Shown here: positions 42,860 through 54,278 of the stretch, one piece after another
Position numbering within the stretch: the stretch's first letter is position 1
Layout: every line of letters starts with the position of its first letter
NCBI GenBank assembly: GCA_029204225.1
Contig: CM055095.1
Coordinates: 36,171,078-36,235,077 of the forward strand
Direction of reading: 5' to 3'
Length of the DNA stretch: 64,000 bases
Origin: Diphasiastrum complanatum
Lineage: Eukaryota > Streptophyta > Lycopodiopsida > Lycopodiales > Lycopodiaceae
Made by a program: the position numbers and the translations under genes
The notes under the pieces: generated by a model
Database searches by the model: none
Seen by the model: only the letters and a program-made list of their open reading frames with translations
Told to the model about the DNA's origin: nothing

Positions 42860-43527
42860 TGAAGAAACAAAATGTTTCTATTACCAAAGCTTTGCTAGCT
42901 TTAAGCCCTCTGCCTAACGAAAAAGTTCGCGAACGCGAAAGTCAAAGAATACGAAGGACACGAAGCGAAAATGTTCGCGAACACCCACGAGAAGACACAA
43001 GCACGAAAGATTAACAAAAGAGAATCTTTCGCAACACAGCAGGAGAAAGAAGATGACGAGAAGGTCAAACTACTCAAAAATTGTCGCGACACTCTTCTCT
43101 GCCCTCACGCTCCAAGAAGGACCAGCAAGATCCTGCAAGTACCCTGAAGTACAGATATCTGGTCTGATAGCATGACGTCAACATATACACTTTAGGTCGT
43201 GGCTAATGTGCCACTCTTGTAATTTTGTGATTAGCTGTAGATGATTAATTACTCTAATCTAGAAAGTTACAAGAGACGACTATATACTTACAGGATGATA
43301 CTTGATCAATACAGAGATATACATGAAGTATTCTGTTGCTAGTAAGCAAGAAGACGAAAATACAGAATACATGTCCACCTGCGTGCGAGACAATTCTGTG
43401 TACGATCTGAAGATCCAAAAGTCCGCCAGTAAGTGAGACAATCACTCGTGAGAGAACCGTATTTCTATCACACCAACGCACTGCATGGATCTGCATGCAG
43501 TGCTTGAAGAATCAGAGAAATCAATAG
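42860..43527 (+). mobile_element. Solo-like LTR of the Copia-2 family
   Basis: Starts TGAAGAAACAAAATG and ends near AATCAATAGA. Shares AAAGCTTTGCTAGCTTT, TAGGTCGTGGCTAA, GCCACTCTTGTAATTTT and the terminal stem GCACTGCATG / CATGCAGTGC (43478-43503) with 18764-19543 and 49338-50082. It lies between the linker (42475-42829) and the integrase (44013-44258) of Copia-6. No clear target duplication. Confidence 0.65.
43478..43503. repeat. Perfect LTR hairpin, second copy
   Basis: GCACTGCATG, loop GATCTG, CATGCAGTGC. The arms are identical to 18794-18819 while the loop differs. Confidence 0.9.
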
Positions 43528-43639
43528 ATGATTTTCTTATCTTGTGTGATCTCGAATGAAAATTAGTTTGTTGTCAATTTACTTGTTTATTTTAATTTCC
43601 ACACCTTGGTTTGAATCTCGTTGAATGCCGCATTTGATT

Positions 43640-43875
43640 TGTTAACATAGTACAGTAGTATCTGTTTACATTCTGGAGGACTGTAGGAGTGATGCAGCTG
43701 GTAGTGACCAGCAGTCATATCTGAACTCCATCCATTTTTGCACGTTTCGCGTTTGTGATACTGAAGGTAGACTTCAGAGAGCCTTGTTCACACCACCAGC
43801 ACCTGTAGAGTGTATTGCAATGGACGTTAATCAGGCTATTTTAGATCATGCCACAAACAAATATAGTGAGTGTAT
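43640..43875 (+). pseudogene. Orphan exon-like fragment of unknown gene
   Basis: A frame open for about 76 codons (to the TAA near 43900) reads ILEDCRSDAAGSDQQSYLNS, then FCTFRVCDTEGRLQRALF, then TPPAPVECIAMDVNQAIL. It is preceded by a possible acceptor (ATAGTACAG near 43653) and followed by a good donor word (AAATATA-GTGAGTG near 43862-43875). Composition and codon use look like a host exon rather than a retroelement. No partner exons are seen in the window. I do not recognise the protein. It lies directly after a Copia-2-family LTR, so it may be captured sequence. Confidence 0.35.
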
Positions 43876-43899
43876 TCCACACATGTGTTTGTTTTCCTA

Positions 43900-44860
43900 A
43901 TGCATCAAATTTTAGAAATACATTTTTCTAACAATTGTAGTGGTGTCCACTTTTCTGATCAAGCATATACATATTTGACTCATCAAATATTGCATCTTGA
44001 AACATTAGAATCTTATTGCAAAAAAAAAAAAGATTCTAAACTCCTTGACTCACCAAATCCAATCATTGGACAAATCAATGAATTTGGATCCACTTTGGTC
44101 CTAATATTGAGTTGACTCTCAACAAGAGCTTTGTACTTCTTAAAAGTATAAAACACCATGCTTTTCAAGGACAAAAAATAGATCCAAGTGTATCTAGTAT
44201 GATCATCAATGAAAATGACATTCAACTTCGCACCTTGAGAAAAACTATGCACATCCAAATGAATAACTTCCAGAGGGTGAGAAATCTAGTGGTAGATCTT
44301 TGAAAGACATGATTTTGTGTCTTTGAGAGACTCCAAGCCTCACTTATTACCATTCTTGAAAAATGATCTCGGTAGGTCGAGAGTTATCTCATTTTTGCAC
44401 TTGTTCTCCAGTTGTGTCAATTCCTCATTGCATCAAGCCTAAACAGCCTCCCTTGCTTAAAGACTTGCCATGCAATTATTATTCTTGAGAATAGAACAAA
44501 CATCATGCTTGAAATGAACATCAAATTCATTCTTCAACAATTTTCCAACACTCCAAACATTCTTGGTGATAGAAGGTACAAAAAATACATTGTCTAGATT
44601 TAACTTCCTTGAAGATCCTAGACACAATGGAATGGTACCAACACCTTCAACACAACATTCTTGATTACTTGATGTAAAAATCATTTTTTTAGCACCATGA
44701 TAAGAGAGTAGAGTTGAGAAATCTTCCCATTGGAATTTCATGTGGGAAGATGCCCCACTATCTATCACCAATTCGAGTTGCCTTTGCTTGTTAATGATGT
44801 GGTTGATGCCATCAAAGATGATTCAAAATTGTCTTCCTCCTCTTCATTTGCAATTTTACC
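43900..44860 (-). pseudogene. Copia-6 protease and integrase
   Basis: On the - strand: VIDSGASSHMKF near 44730-44770 (protease DSG intact), an SNQECCVEGVGTI block and FVPSITKNVWSVGKLL. After a stop near 44457 the pre-integrase region decays, and the integrase core is visible at 44258-44013 as LNVIFIDDHTRYTWIYFLSLKS. The closest relative in the window is Copia-4 (DSGANSHM, SVSDEECRIDGVGTI). Several frameshifts. Confidence 0.7.
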
Positions 44861-45570
44861 TTGTTTGTCGACCTCTCGTGAAAGTCTCCTCTCGATGCCT
44901 CAGGAAAAAGCTCAGTCATCAACTGTGTGAGCGAGCCACCATTTGAAAAGATTGCGTGTGAGGCCCCTTTCCAAAAAATTGAGTTGGCTCTTCACATCGT
45001 GGCTTTAGAAGAGGTAAGGACTGGCGCCCAAGGCCAGTGTGAGGAGGAGTGTAAACATGCTCCTTTGATTTTGTGTCTCTGCTAAAGAAGTGAAAAATTG
45101 GAACCCGCTCCTTACTAGCTATTGGAAAAAGGAGTGATGATCACGCTTTCCCATCTTATGGCAAAGCAGTTTCTTGTTGATTTGTAGAAAACTATGCAAA
45201 AATCTATGGGCAATCACACCAAAGGCACGAGGAGCGTTGAGGTAAGAATGATCTCTTTCCTCATGATAGCCACTTCTAACTAGTAACTGAGCGATGGGAG
45301 GAGCGCTGGACCGCCACCTGAGGTAGAAGCAAGTATTAGCTTTTCCCTTCTTCATGCATTCTTGCTGATCATAGATGTAAACAGGTTCAAAGCCTTTTCC
45401 TTGATAGGAAGAAACTCAGCATGTTGGCTCATACTGTAGCATCCATTGTGGGAACTAGTTGCACCTCATATGGATTATTTAAAATTCTCATTGACACAAG
45501 ATAAGCTTTGACTGAAGAAGTATTTACCAATATTATTGACAACAAGCTCTTCACAAGTCTATACTGAGAC
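44861..45570. other. Unassigned stretch between two Copia elements
   Basis: A 78-codon frame on the - strand (45119-45355) shows no family motif. I see no LTR, primer site or repeat. Confidence 0.35.
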
Positions 45571-45589
45571 TCTTTAACACAAAGGTATC

Positions 45590-47020
45590 AAGACAAAGCA
45601 ACCAGTTGAACTTGTACACTCAGATGTTCATTTCTCATCAACTAAGAGCAAAGGAGGAGCCAACTGCTTTGTCTCTTTTGTAGATGATTATACAAGACAT
45701 TCTTGGATCTATATGTTGTCTTCAAAAGCCATGGTTTATGATGTTTTTCTAACTTTTAAAGCTTATGTAGAGAAGCAGTTTCCTTTCAAGTTAAAAGCTT
45801 TCAGAAGTGATAGTGGAGGGGAATACACTTTCAGTAAGTTTAAAGACTTTTGTAAGAGAGAGGGTATTCAAAGAGAGTTCTCTTGTTCATATACTCCTCA
45901 AAAAAATGGAGTTGTTGAGCGAAAAAATAAAACTTTGTGTGAATGTGCAAAAGCCATTAGTTTGGAAGCTTCTCTGCCTAAAGAATCTTGGGGAGAGGCA
46001 GTTGCATGTGCAAACTATCTTTGTAATAGGCTTCCAAATCTTGCAATAGGAAGAAAGACACCATTTGAGATGTTGTATAAGAAAAAGCCTAAGGTAGATC
46101 ATCTTAGGATTTTTGGCTGTGTATGCTTTGTGCATGTGCCTCTAGAAACTAGGAAGAAGGAAGATCCTAGTGTAGTAAAAGGAATTTTTGTAGGTTATGC
46201 ATCTACTAAAAAAGCATACAAGATTTATTTGCCCTCTACTGACAAAAATGTTGTTAGTAGAGATGTGGTCTTTCATGAAGATCATAAATTTAACTTGGAT
46301 GATGCACAGATCAAAGAGACTCATGCAAGATCAATCATCAATCTTGATGTTGTTCAAGAAGAGGTGAGGCCGAGGCTTGAGGAGGAGCAGATTCAAGCTA
46401 CCACACCCAGAAGATCTACACGCGCAACATCTGAGCCAAGGAGGCTCACATATGATGAAGAAGGAAGGCAAGTGGAAGGTGAAACCTCCTATCATGCACT
46501 TTTTATATCAGATGAAGAGCCTAAGGATGTCCAAGAAGCTTTTCAATCCAAGGAGTGGGTTGAAGCAATGACCCAAGAATTTGAAGCCTTGATGTCAAAT
46601 AACACATGGGAGCTTGTGGAGCCACCAAACAACATGCATGTGATTGGACGTAAGTGGGTATTCAGAATCAAGTATAATCATGATGGATCTATCAATAAGT
46701 ATAAAACAAGACTTTGTGTCAAAGGCTACTCACGGATTAAAGGTCTTGATTATGAAGAGACCTTTGCACCAGTTGCAAAGATGGTAACAATTCGAATACT
46801 CATCTCTCTTGCATGTTTTCACAAATGGAGTATGTTCCAGTTTGATGTTTCTAATGCATTTCTCAATGGTTATCTTGAGGAGGAGATTTATATGGAGCAG
46901 CCTCCAGGTTTTGTGAAGGAAGGTGATGAATCAAAAGTTTGTCTTGTGTTCAAAAGTCTGTATGGACTGAAACATGCACCAAGGTCAATTCCTATCTCAT
47001 ATCACTCGGATTTTGTCTAA
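45590..47020 (+). pseudogene. Copia-7 integrase and reverse transcriptase
   Basis: Integrase starts at about 45600 (QPVELVHSDVHFSS, FVDDYTRHSW). From 45713 a 435-codon uninterrupted frame carries the second Asp (FRSDSGGEY), the Glu (KNGVVERKN), the LPKESWGEAVACANYLCNRLP block, the GIFVGYASTKKAYK linker, a PRRLTYDEEGRQ segment, and RT through RKWVFRIKYN, LDYEETFAPVAKM, VSNAFLNGYLEEEIYM and LYGLKHAPRS. A frameshift near 46985 ends it; the rest follows in the next frame. It is the best preserved Copia pol in the window. Gag and protease are absent upstream. Confidence 0.88.
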
Positions 47021-47517
47021 GTGAATATGAGCCTTCTCTATATTATAAGTTTGTAGATAAATTTGTAATTATTCTTCTCATCTATGTAGATGATATCATT
47101 CTTTGTGGAAACGGTGAGAAGTTAGTTGAAGAAACTAAGCATGCACTTGGTACTGAGTTTAAGATGCAGGACTTAGGAGTTTTTCACTATATTCTAGGCC
47201 TTAAAATAGATTTTTGGAAAGGTCATGCATTTATAAGCCAAAGTAGATATGCACTTTCTATGCTCAGTAAATTTCATATGGAGAACTATAAAGGCATAGA
47301 TACACCTATGGAGCACACTATAAAAGTTCCTATTAAAGATGATGAAAAATCCTTTGAGGACATCAGTCTTTATAGGAGTCTTATTGGCTCACTTATTTGG
47401 TTAACAATAACTAGGCCTAATCTAAACTTTTGTGTTCATAAGCTAAGTCAACACATGCAGGATCCAAAGTTATATCATCGGAAGTTGGCTAAAAGAGTCT
47501 TGAGCACATATTCTTGA
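46985..47517 (+). pseudogene. Copia-7 RT end
   Basis: Continues RT after the frameshift: the catalytic box LLIYVDDIILCG is intact near 47080-47110, then FKMQDLGVFHYILGL, SRYALSMLSKF and the DTPMEHTIKVP and LYRSLIGSLIWLT blocks, ending RKLAKRVLSTYS with a stop near 47517. RNase H proper is missing; the next sequence belongs to another Copia family (junction near 47515). Confidence 0.85.
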
Positions 47518-48230
47518 CAAGCTTCGTAAGAAGCTCGATGAGAAAGCCGAGCAGGGATTTCTGGTAGGATATGAAAACAATTCGTCATACTACAGAATCT
47601 ACATGCTTGACACAAACACTGTGAAGACATTTGAGAGACATCAGATTCGATGAGAGCAGGACAATGGCCGATGAAGATCCTGTCAGCTACGAAGTTTTGG
47701 AGAAACAGTACTATGACCTGCCACCAACGCCAGAGGGAGTAGAGGACGAATGCGAAGACGAAGATTTTTGAGTCATCTCCCATTCAAGCGACGAATCAGA
47801 CGAAGAAAGATTCGAGAGGCAACCTGCCGTCGCAGTTCCTGTAAATCGAAATGGTTCCGGACCGAGCAGAGCAGAGAAAGTCAAAGGCATAGCTGTTCAG
47901 GGAGGATCTCCTAGAAGGTCTTTGAGACCACGAAGAGCACCAGCAAGATTCATGCTAGGCAGCTCAACTTTCACATCAGAAGTATTCTGCGGGTTCAGTG
48001 GTGAACCACAGACATTCGAGGAGGCAATCGAAAGTCCAGAGAAGGACGAATGGATCCAAGCCATGAACGATGAGATGGAGTCCATGAGGAAGAACCAAGT
48101 GTGGACGTTGGAGCCATTACCTCATAAGCGAAAGATTGTGAAATGCAAATGGGTTTTTAAACTCAAATATGGACTAGACGGGAGTGTGACAAAATACAAG
48201 GCAAGACTGGTAGCAAAAGGTTTCTCGTAG
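47518..48230 (+). pseudogene. Copia-8 integrase tail, linker and RT start
   Basis: Opens DEKAEQGFLVGYENNSSYYRIY, the post-integrase block of a different Copia family. An acidic linker with a TGA near 47769 follows, then SLRPRRAPARFM and the RT start FEEAIESPEKDEWIQAMNDEM, NQVWTLEPLP and KCKWVFKLKYGLDGSVTKYK, to a TAG after VAKGFS near 48228. Confidence 0.82.
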
Positions 48231-49337
48231 AGATATGGTATTGACTACTCTGAAACCTTCTCACCTGTCATCAAGCATTCGTCACTATGTCTGTTATTCG
48301 CATATGCAGCAGCTTATGACCTCAGGCTCCACATAGTGGACGAGAAGACAGCCTTCTTGCATGGCGAACTAGATGAAGAGATCTACATGGATCAACCCCC
48401 AGGATTCATCTCGAATTCATTTCCCGACTATGTATGCAGAATGCACAGAAGCATCTATGGTCTGAAGCAATCAGCCAGACAATGGTACAAAAAGAAGGAT
48501 CAAGCCTTGAAATCATTGGGATTCAAACCTCTGTTGGCTGACTCCAATGTATATGTCAAGGTTACAGATGGGCAAATCATCATAGTGGTTGTTTATGTGG
48601 ATGACACTCTCATACTATGCAAGAGTGAACAGCTAATAGCTGAGGTGAAGACAAACATCTTGAAACACTTCGAGATTGTGGATCTGGGAGAAGCCAGGTG
48701 TTACCTAGGCTTACAGATTGAAAGGGACTATAAGGGAGGTAATTTATACCTTCATCAGTCCAGATACACCCAGAAGATCCTACAGGACTTTGGGATGCTG
48801 AACTGCAAAGGAGCCAACACTCCAATGCTCGCAGGGACAATTCTAACGAACGAAGACTGTCCAAGGTCTGAGACAGAAAGGGAACAGATGCAGCTCACAC
48901 CTTATCGGAGGTTGATAGGTTCACTGATGTACCTTGTAGACAACACTGGTCCTGAAATTGCTTATGCAGTATTCAGGATGAGCCAATTCTACACGAATCT
49001 AGGGTCGACACACTGGAAGATTGCAAAATGCATCTTGCAATATCTTCAATTGACAAAGGATTACGGCTTGTGTTATTGTCGTGGTGCAGATCTCAGGATT
49101 CTATCTTACAACGATGCCAGTTGGGCATCTCTCAAAGATGACTGCAAAAGCGTCTCAGGAGGATGCACATTACATCAGGACCAGCAATTCTGTGGGTCAG
49201 CAATAGAGAAGAAGATGATGCAGACCAACTTCATAGGAACAAAAGATATGGTTACAGATATCTTCACCAAGGCTCTGGATAAAGGGCTCTTTGGAGAAGT
49301 CTCGGAATCATCAAGCTATCATGCTTTGAGAGGGAGC
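48231..49337 (+). pseudogene. Copia-8 reverse transcriptase and shortened RNase H
   Basis: RT resumes after a small frame change near 48300: VDEKTAFLHGELDEEIYMDQPPGF, YGLKQSARQWY and the intact VVYVDDTLIL box near 48590-48615, then DLGEARCYLGL, TPYRRLIGSLMYL and RMSQFYTNLGSTHW. RNase H begins SYNDASWASLKDDCKSVSGG, then jumps to the terminal region (MVTDIFTKAL) because its middle, which should hold the AEYMA-like block, is deleted. It ends RGS just before the polypurine-like AGAGGGAGC and the 3' LTR. Confidence 0.85.
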
Positions 49338-50082
49338 TGAAGGAACAAAGTGCTCCTAAGTATAAAGCTTTGCTAGCTTTCGGCCCCTCGACTGACGAAG
49401 ATCTTCGTGAAGACAAACAAATGGAGACACGAACCTCGAAGGGTGTCGCGAACACGAACCACGAAGAGTGTCGCGAACATGAATGGTCAATGGCGACGAA
49501 GACCAACAGTTCACAAACACGAACAATTGTTTGAGGATCGCAAACTTACCTCCAGGACCGCAGACTGCAAAGGGACTAGGTAAACGAAACCAACGGTGCA
49601 AACGAAACTCATCCAGTCCTCACACTCCAGGGAGTACCACAGAGACCGCTCTAGTACACAGAAGTACATGGATCTGACCTGAAGACATAGCATCAGTGGA
49701 TTCTCCTAGGTCGTGGCTAAATTGTCACTCTTGTAATTCTATGATTTGTTACAGATGGTTAATCATTCTAATCCTAGATTTACTTAGAGAGACTATACTT
49801 ACTGAACGATACTTAATATGTATCAGAATAGAGCAGAATAGTATTCAGTGTGAAAAACATGAAGTAGTGTCATACATTCAAAAGTGTGATTCAGAAGAAC
49901 ACACACACACAAATGTGAAGAATTCTGATGCTAGTGAAGCAATCAAGATGGAACACACACAGAAGCTCCGCCTGCGTGCGAGAAGACATTCTGTCTAGAA
50001 TCAGAAGATCCATAGTCCGCTAGTAGAGCAAGACGATCATCCGTGAGAGAAGTTCATCCCTCTCGCGCCAGTGCACTGCATG
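49338..50082 (+). mobile_element. Copia-8 3' LTR, truncated at its hairpin
   Basis: TGAAGGAACAAAGTGC at 49338 directly follows the polypurine-like AGAGGGAGC. It is the + strand counterpart of the Copia-2 LTR (18764-19543). Alignment stops at 50082, right after the left arm of the terminal stem, GCACTGCATG; the loop, right arm and LTR end are absent. Copia-2 (gag to integrase) and Copia-8 (integrase tail to 3' LTR) are complementary halves of one family. Confidence 0.82.
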
Positions 50083-50119
50083 TAATGTAGACAATTGGCT
50101 AGAAGATTTGGATTATATA

Positions 50120-50890
50120 ACTTCTACTATAGTGGTGGTATTGATGACAGTAGTATGGTTTTCTTTGCCTCATCGGGTTCCCAAGGACGTGTTAAGTCAT
50201 GGTGGAACATCGTTCATGACTTTCTTTCTGAAAACTAGTGAAATTTCAAAATAGTTTTTAGACAGGTCTTTAATCGATCCGACTTCATCCAATGATGTTC
50301 TTTGAGCTAGACAACTATAGTTGCTGAGTACAATCGGGAATTTCAACAAATGGCCCCAGTATTCAATTATGAAGAAGTATATCTTGTAAAATGTTTTATA
50401 TATGGCTTACAACCTCAATATCGGAGCATTGTAGAAAACTATCTCCAAACTGCTTCTCTCCAGCTTGGGTTTCAATTAAGGAAAACTATGGAATATGATT
50501 TAAAGTACGAGCAACAAGAACAAAGGCTTAAGTTGGAAGCTGAAAGGAAAGAAGAACAATCCAGATGGTTTGAGAAAATGAAGATGCAGATTCAAAAGGT
50601 GAGTGTATACACTAAAGCATCAGTGGATCGACAACCAAAACAGGTACAAGAAAGTAAAGAAACTTTTGAAGATGAAGATGATCCCAATGAGTCTAACGAG
50701 CAAAGTGACAACGACGAAGCAGATGAGCAAAGCGATGTCAATGAGTCAGATGAGCAAAGCGACGAAGAAAGTCAAGTCTCAGATCCAGATACAGTTGTAT
50801 ACAACAAAAGTCCAATTCAAAATTTGGATCAAGTTGCAACAACAGATGGTGAAAATCAGAATTCAGACAAATGTCAAGATTCAGATTAGG
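50120..50890 (+). pseudogene. Gypsy-like gag fragment
   Basis: The frame reads a W-rich capsid start (VKSWWNIVHDFL), then decays with three stops, and recovers at EYNREFQQMAPVFNYEE and LVKCFIYGLQPQYRSIVENY, the typical C-terminal half of a retrotransposon capsid. From 50530 it becomes highly charged and helical (EAERKEEQSRWFEKMKM), then an acidic repeat of E/D/S/N/Q ending at a stop at 50889. The 50350-50889 part is an open 179-codon frame. No knuckle is present. Confidence 0.6.
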
Positions 50891-52062
50891 ATGTGAAGAT
50901 GATTGAACATCCTTTTGAGTTTTACTTCAACCATCAAAGTCCGGAACTTGACCTACATCAATGCCTTAATCTGGTCAATGAACAAGCAACTATGGATCAT
51001 CAAATTGAGAATATTGCTATGCTCGAAGAAAGTTGATCAAAGCATTCACCAAACTTTCAGATTGAGGACTATATGACACCGACATTCTATGGCTTGGAAT
51101 TGAGTCGCTATTTAAGGATCCGATCTGCGAACCAATGCATTTTGATTTGGAAGCTTTCAAGAATTATTTTTGACAATGATCTAATGGAGTATGAGGTATT
51201 CAACATGGATACTGGTAGAAATGAAGAGATTTTATTAATCCATGGAAATTCTACTTGTATCAATACTTTGGATTATTGTTCCAACGCCTCATGGATCCAT
51301 TTTACAAGAGCTTAAAGTGGCTTCCGTTGGAGAACCCTATTCCTATGGATTCTCTAGAACTCAGAATATATTATTTACGTGCATATTCAGAATGTATGGA
51401 TGTGAATAATGATTAAATATTCTCTTAGTCAACCAACACTCTATAGGAAGCTAATTTTAAAATATGCCATCAATCTATATTAGTTTCATTGGAGAGGCTT
51501 ACATTGCTCAGTGGACTCTAATAAGGTTAATCTTCTCTTGAGTAATGTCAGCAATGATTGTTCATCAATGGTTATTTAGAACAATTGAAACATGAAATCC
51601 TTGGTTCAACTTTGGAATGTATTTTCACTATTTGGGATTGATGCTTCAACGATTTATATGGGCAACTACAAAATTTATATTTCGAGACAAGATTTCATTT
51701 TCGAGGTCAATCAGATCAAATATTCACAACCACCTATGATTGAGGTATTGACCAAATTTGAAGAAATATATTCTGGTCAACAATACGCCCAGAGATATGC
51801 TTCATCGTATGACATAGTGTCAATATTCATGCCGACTACTTCATATGGAGCATTTATATATGAACAACAATTCATTACTCCATTGTTTATGACAAAATTG
51901 TAATTTTTGTACCATAACGCTTCTACTCTTAGGATTAGCGATGTCTTCACTTTTCAAACAAGAAAGTTTGATCCGTATGCTTCAAATACTGTGCATATCT
52001 TTGATTGGATGCTATGAATGGAAGCCATTGTCTTAGTGACGTGGCTCTAATTAAGCCTTATG
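50891..52062 (+). pseudogene. Unclassified continuation of the Gypsy-like element
   Basis: Two open frames (51073-51315 and 51592-51903) without family motifs. Both have ordinary amino-acid composition and are separated by frames with stops. They follow the gag fragment in the same orientation, so they probably descend from the same element, possibly from the structurally variable part of a non-autonomous copy. No protease, RT or integrase motif seen. Confidence 0.35.
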
Positions 52063-52148
52063 GCTCTTATATCACTGTTGGAATCCCTTGGGCCCGAAAA
52101 GGTGGTCACTGACAGAGTCGAGCAACTCGGGTTGCTCTAATACCACTG
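52063..52148 (-). promoter_or_regulatory. Two primer-site-like words in tandem
   Basis: GCTCTTATATCACTG at 52063 and GCTCTAATACCACTG at 52134, 71 bp apart. Each is a variant of the complement of TGGTATCAGAGC with the LTR-like CACTG edge. They may mark one decayed and one better preserved - strand primer site. Confidence 0.4.
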
Positions 52149-53235
52149 AAGGAATGCATTGGGTGATTCATGTTAGAGCTCAGATGGAGCCGATCTGTTG
52201 GATAAGGCTACTGCCTCAAGCCGTGATCAGTCATCCTCTGAACAAGCGACAACTACTACTAATCTGGCTTGGTGTTTATGAACAACAGATAATGTCTTGA
52301 TGACAACGAAAATATATCTATTGATAGTAAAAATGAACAAGATCACAACATTCACAAATTACAGTTTGAGCAGAAGAGATATACACATCTATATTATCAA
52401 AATCGAGTGTACATAAAAATTCTTTCTTGAGCGTTGTTTGTTTTCCAGATCAGTGCGTCAGCGTGAGAGGGGTGTTCTCTTCTCATGCACAGAACTAGCT
52501 ACCGCTAGAACTATCTTTCTTCCTTGATATGCGCCTCATTGAGTGTTGCGTTCAAGACTTTTCTGTATCAGTGTGTCTTTGTTTGTCTCTGATCTAAGAC
52601 ATATATCATGCTGGATTATATTACAAGATTGATTAGCTAAGTTTAGGCTATGTGTTAACGTTGCATGGCAGAGGTGGAACGTGGTAGTTTGAAAAACTTC
52701 ATGTCCTAGTAGTTGAGGTCCAATAGTTCATCCTCACCATGGCTTGCACATTGATACTCGGAAGTGTCGGCCTGACCCGAAGTGCCAGCCCTCTGAGTAT
52801 GTGGCGAGAAAGCCGAAGGTTGGCTAAAACAAAGTACTAGGTCATTTTAGACCTATTTTTGTCTTTTTACCAAAATGCAAAAAACGCGAAAAATGCAAAC
52901 TATGCAAAAAATAGTTCAAAATATGCAGACTGTGCAAGAACTAGTTTAAATATGCAACAGTCTAAAAATACAAAGGCTTTAAAATAGAAACTCAATGTTT
53001 CTTCATTGTTTGACCTTTGGTTTTGGCACGAGGTTCATCTTTCGCACTTCGGGTACTTTGGCTTCGGTGACTTTGACTTCAGACTCTTTGAGCATTTGGT
53101 TGCAGGGGCAAACGTCGAGCACTTTAGTGTCAAGCACTTTGGCTTTGGCCTTTGCCTTCGCCTTTGACCTTCGACCTTCGCCTTTGGCCTTTGGTCTTCA
53201 ACCTTTTCGGCTTTGAAGAATGCCAAGGAATGGCA
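52149..53235 (-). mobile_element. Diverged LTR-like block of the Copia-2 style
   Basis: The - strand orientation matches the organisation of 18764-19543: GCGTGAGAGGGG(T/A)GTTCTC near 52460, GCTACCGCTAGAAC near 52497, and a 5' part rich in CTTTGGC/CCTTCG words (53030-53210) in place of the CTTCGTC/GTTCGCG words. The primer-like sites lie on its left as expected. Identity is too low to name the family. The intervening AACTATGCAAAAAA repeats near 52880-52960 are low complexity. Confidence 0.4.
53035..53212. repeat. Degenerate CCTTTGG/CCTTCG repeat
   Basis: About 20 copies of six- to eight-base variants of GCCTTTGG, GACCTTCG or ACTTTGGC in 180 bp. Open frames through it are by-products. Confidence 0.65.
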
Positions 53236-53669
53236 AGAGTTCACCATTTCCAACATTCTTGAAACTTAGATTAATCTAAAGCATCAAACAGAATTGAAAA
53301 ACAAGAAAACAAGAAACTAATTAACAAGCATACAATTACAAGAATCAAGAAATACCCATCTCTTGATTCTTGAACTTCTCAAGAACATCAAGAACTGAAT
53401 AGTAGATGAATATGCAAGGTCTATGCACTACTGTAGCCTATGTAGTTTACTTGAAGCTTGATCCTATTCTAGAAACAAGAAACAAGAGATCTAATCCAAT
53501 CTACTCCACAATGCATGATGAAAGAAAGCAAGAAATTAATCTAATTCCACAACCACACTCAAAGGGGTGGAAGGGCATGATCATAATGAAATCACTCAAG
53601 AAAGCTATGAAGGATTTCAGATCATTCAAGATCCAATCCATGTCTTTGATCTTTGGTTACAATAAGGAG
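53236..53669. other. Non-coding, nothing recognised
   Basis: AT-rich stretch with AGAAAC/AAGAAAC words. No gene, LTR or primer site. Confidence 0.35.
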
Positions 53670-53805
53670 CAAACCAACAATCCTGCCCTGAGAGACTTTA
53701 TCCTTAGCACATACTCTTGTGAACTTTCATCACTTCTCCTCATGCTTTGTAAGATTTGGTTTCTTAGCATAAGCACTCTTGAATTGTTGTTGAATTAACC
53801 TTTTA
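53670..53805 (-). pseudogene. Copia gag fragment (Copia-9)
   Basis: On the - strand: RVLMLRNQILQSMRRSDES then SQEYVLRIKSL, which aligns with RILTLRNQIFQSFQRSEES of Copia-1 and with SDESAQEYVLRIKSLN of Copia-4. Only about 40 codons remain; a clear third copy of that Gag family. Confidence 0.65.
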
Positions 53806-54181
53806 AATGTTGAAAAAGTTGGGTGTACTAGCACTATCAACCAAACATAACACTTTTCTTTCATTAACCAGTGCTTCAATACATATCTGATATATTTTTC
53901 TTTAAGTGTCTTCTAATAGCACTTTCTTGTTATCCATTTAGTTGGGTGTTCTATTGAGATTCCTCATCTAATGATGGCTCTTCATTCTTCACTTCATGTA
54001 GTGACAATTTATTCTTGGCTTTTCTTTTTGCATGATATTATCCTCACATTCATCATATTCAATAATTAAATATATACCAATATATTTTTTACTATCGCAC
54101 ATGTGTCCTAGTTTTCATTTTTACTTGCAAGTGAAACATAATTCCAAGACTAGCTTAGATCTGATAATCTTGACTTCAGGT
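53806..54181. other. Non-coding, nothing recognised
   Basis: AT-rich sequence with no gene, LTR or primer site that I can support. Confidence 0.35.
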
Positions 54182-54278
54182 TTTGCTTCCATTGCAACAA
54201 GTTCCTTGCTAGTATTCTTTTTATGAGAGGTTTGCTTCCATTGCAACAAGTTTCGTGCTAGTATTCTTTTTGTGAGGT
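54182..54278. repeat. Tandem duplication, 49 bp
   Basis: TTTGCTTCCATTGCAACAAG at 54182 recurs at 54231 with AGTATTCTTTTT(A/G)TGAG in both copies. Confidence 0.9.

Noticed and set aside
45119-45355. 78-codon - strand frame between Copia-6 and Copia-7
   Set aside because: No recognisable motif, no homologue among the other elements of the window and no splice context.
52995-53216. 73-codon frame rich in Ala/Phe/Leu
   Set aside because: A by-product of the CCTTTGG/CCTTCG degenerate repeat.
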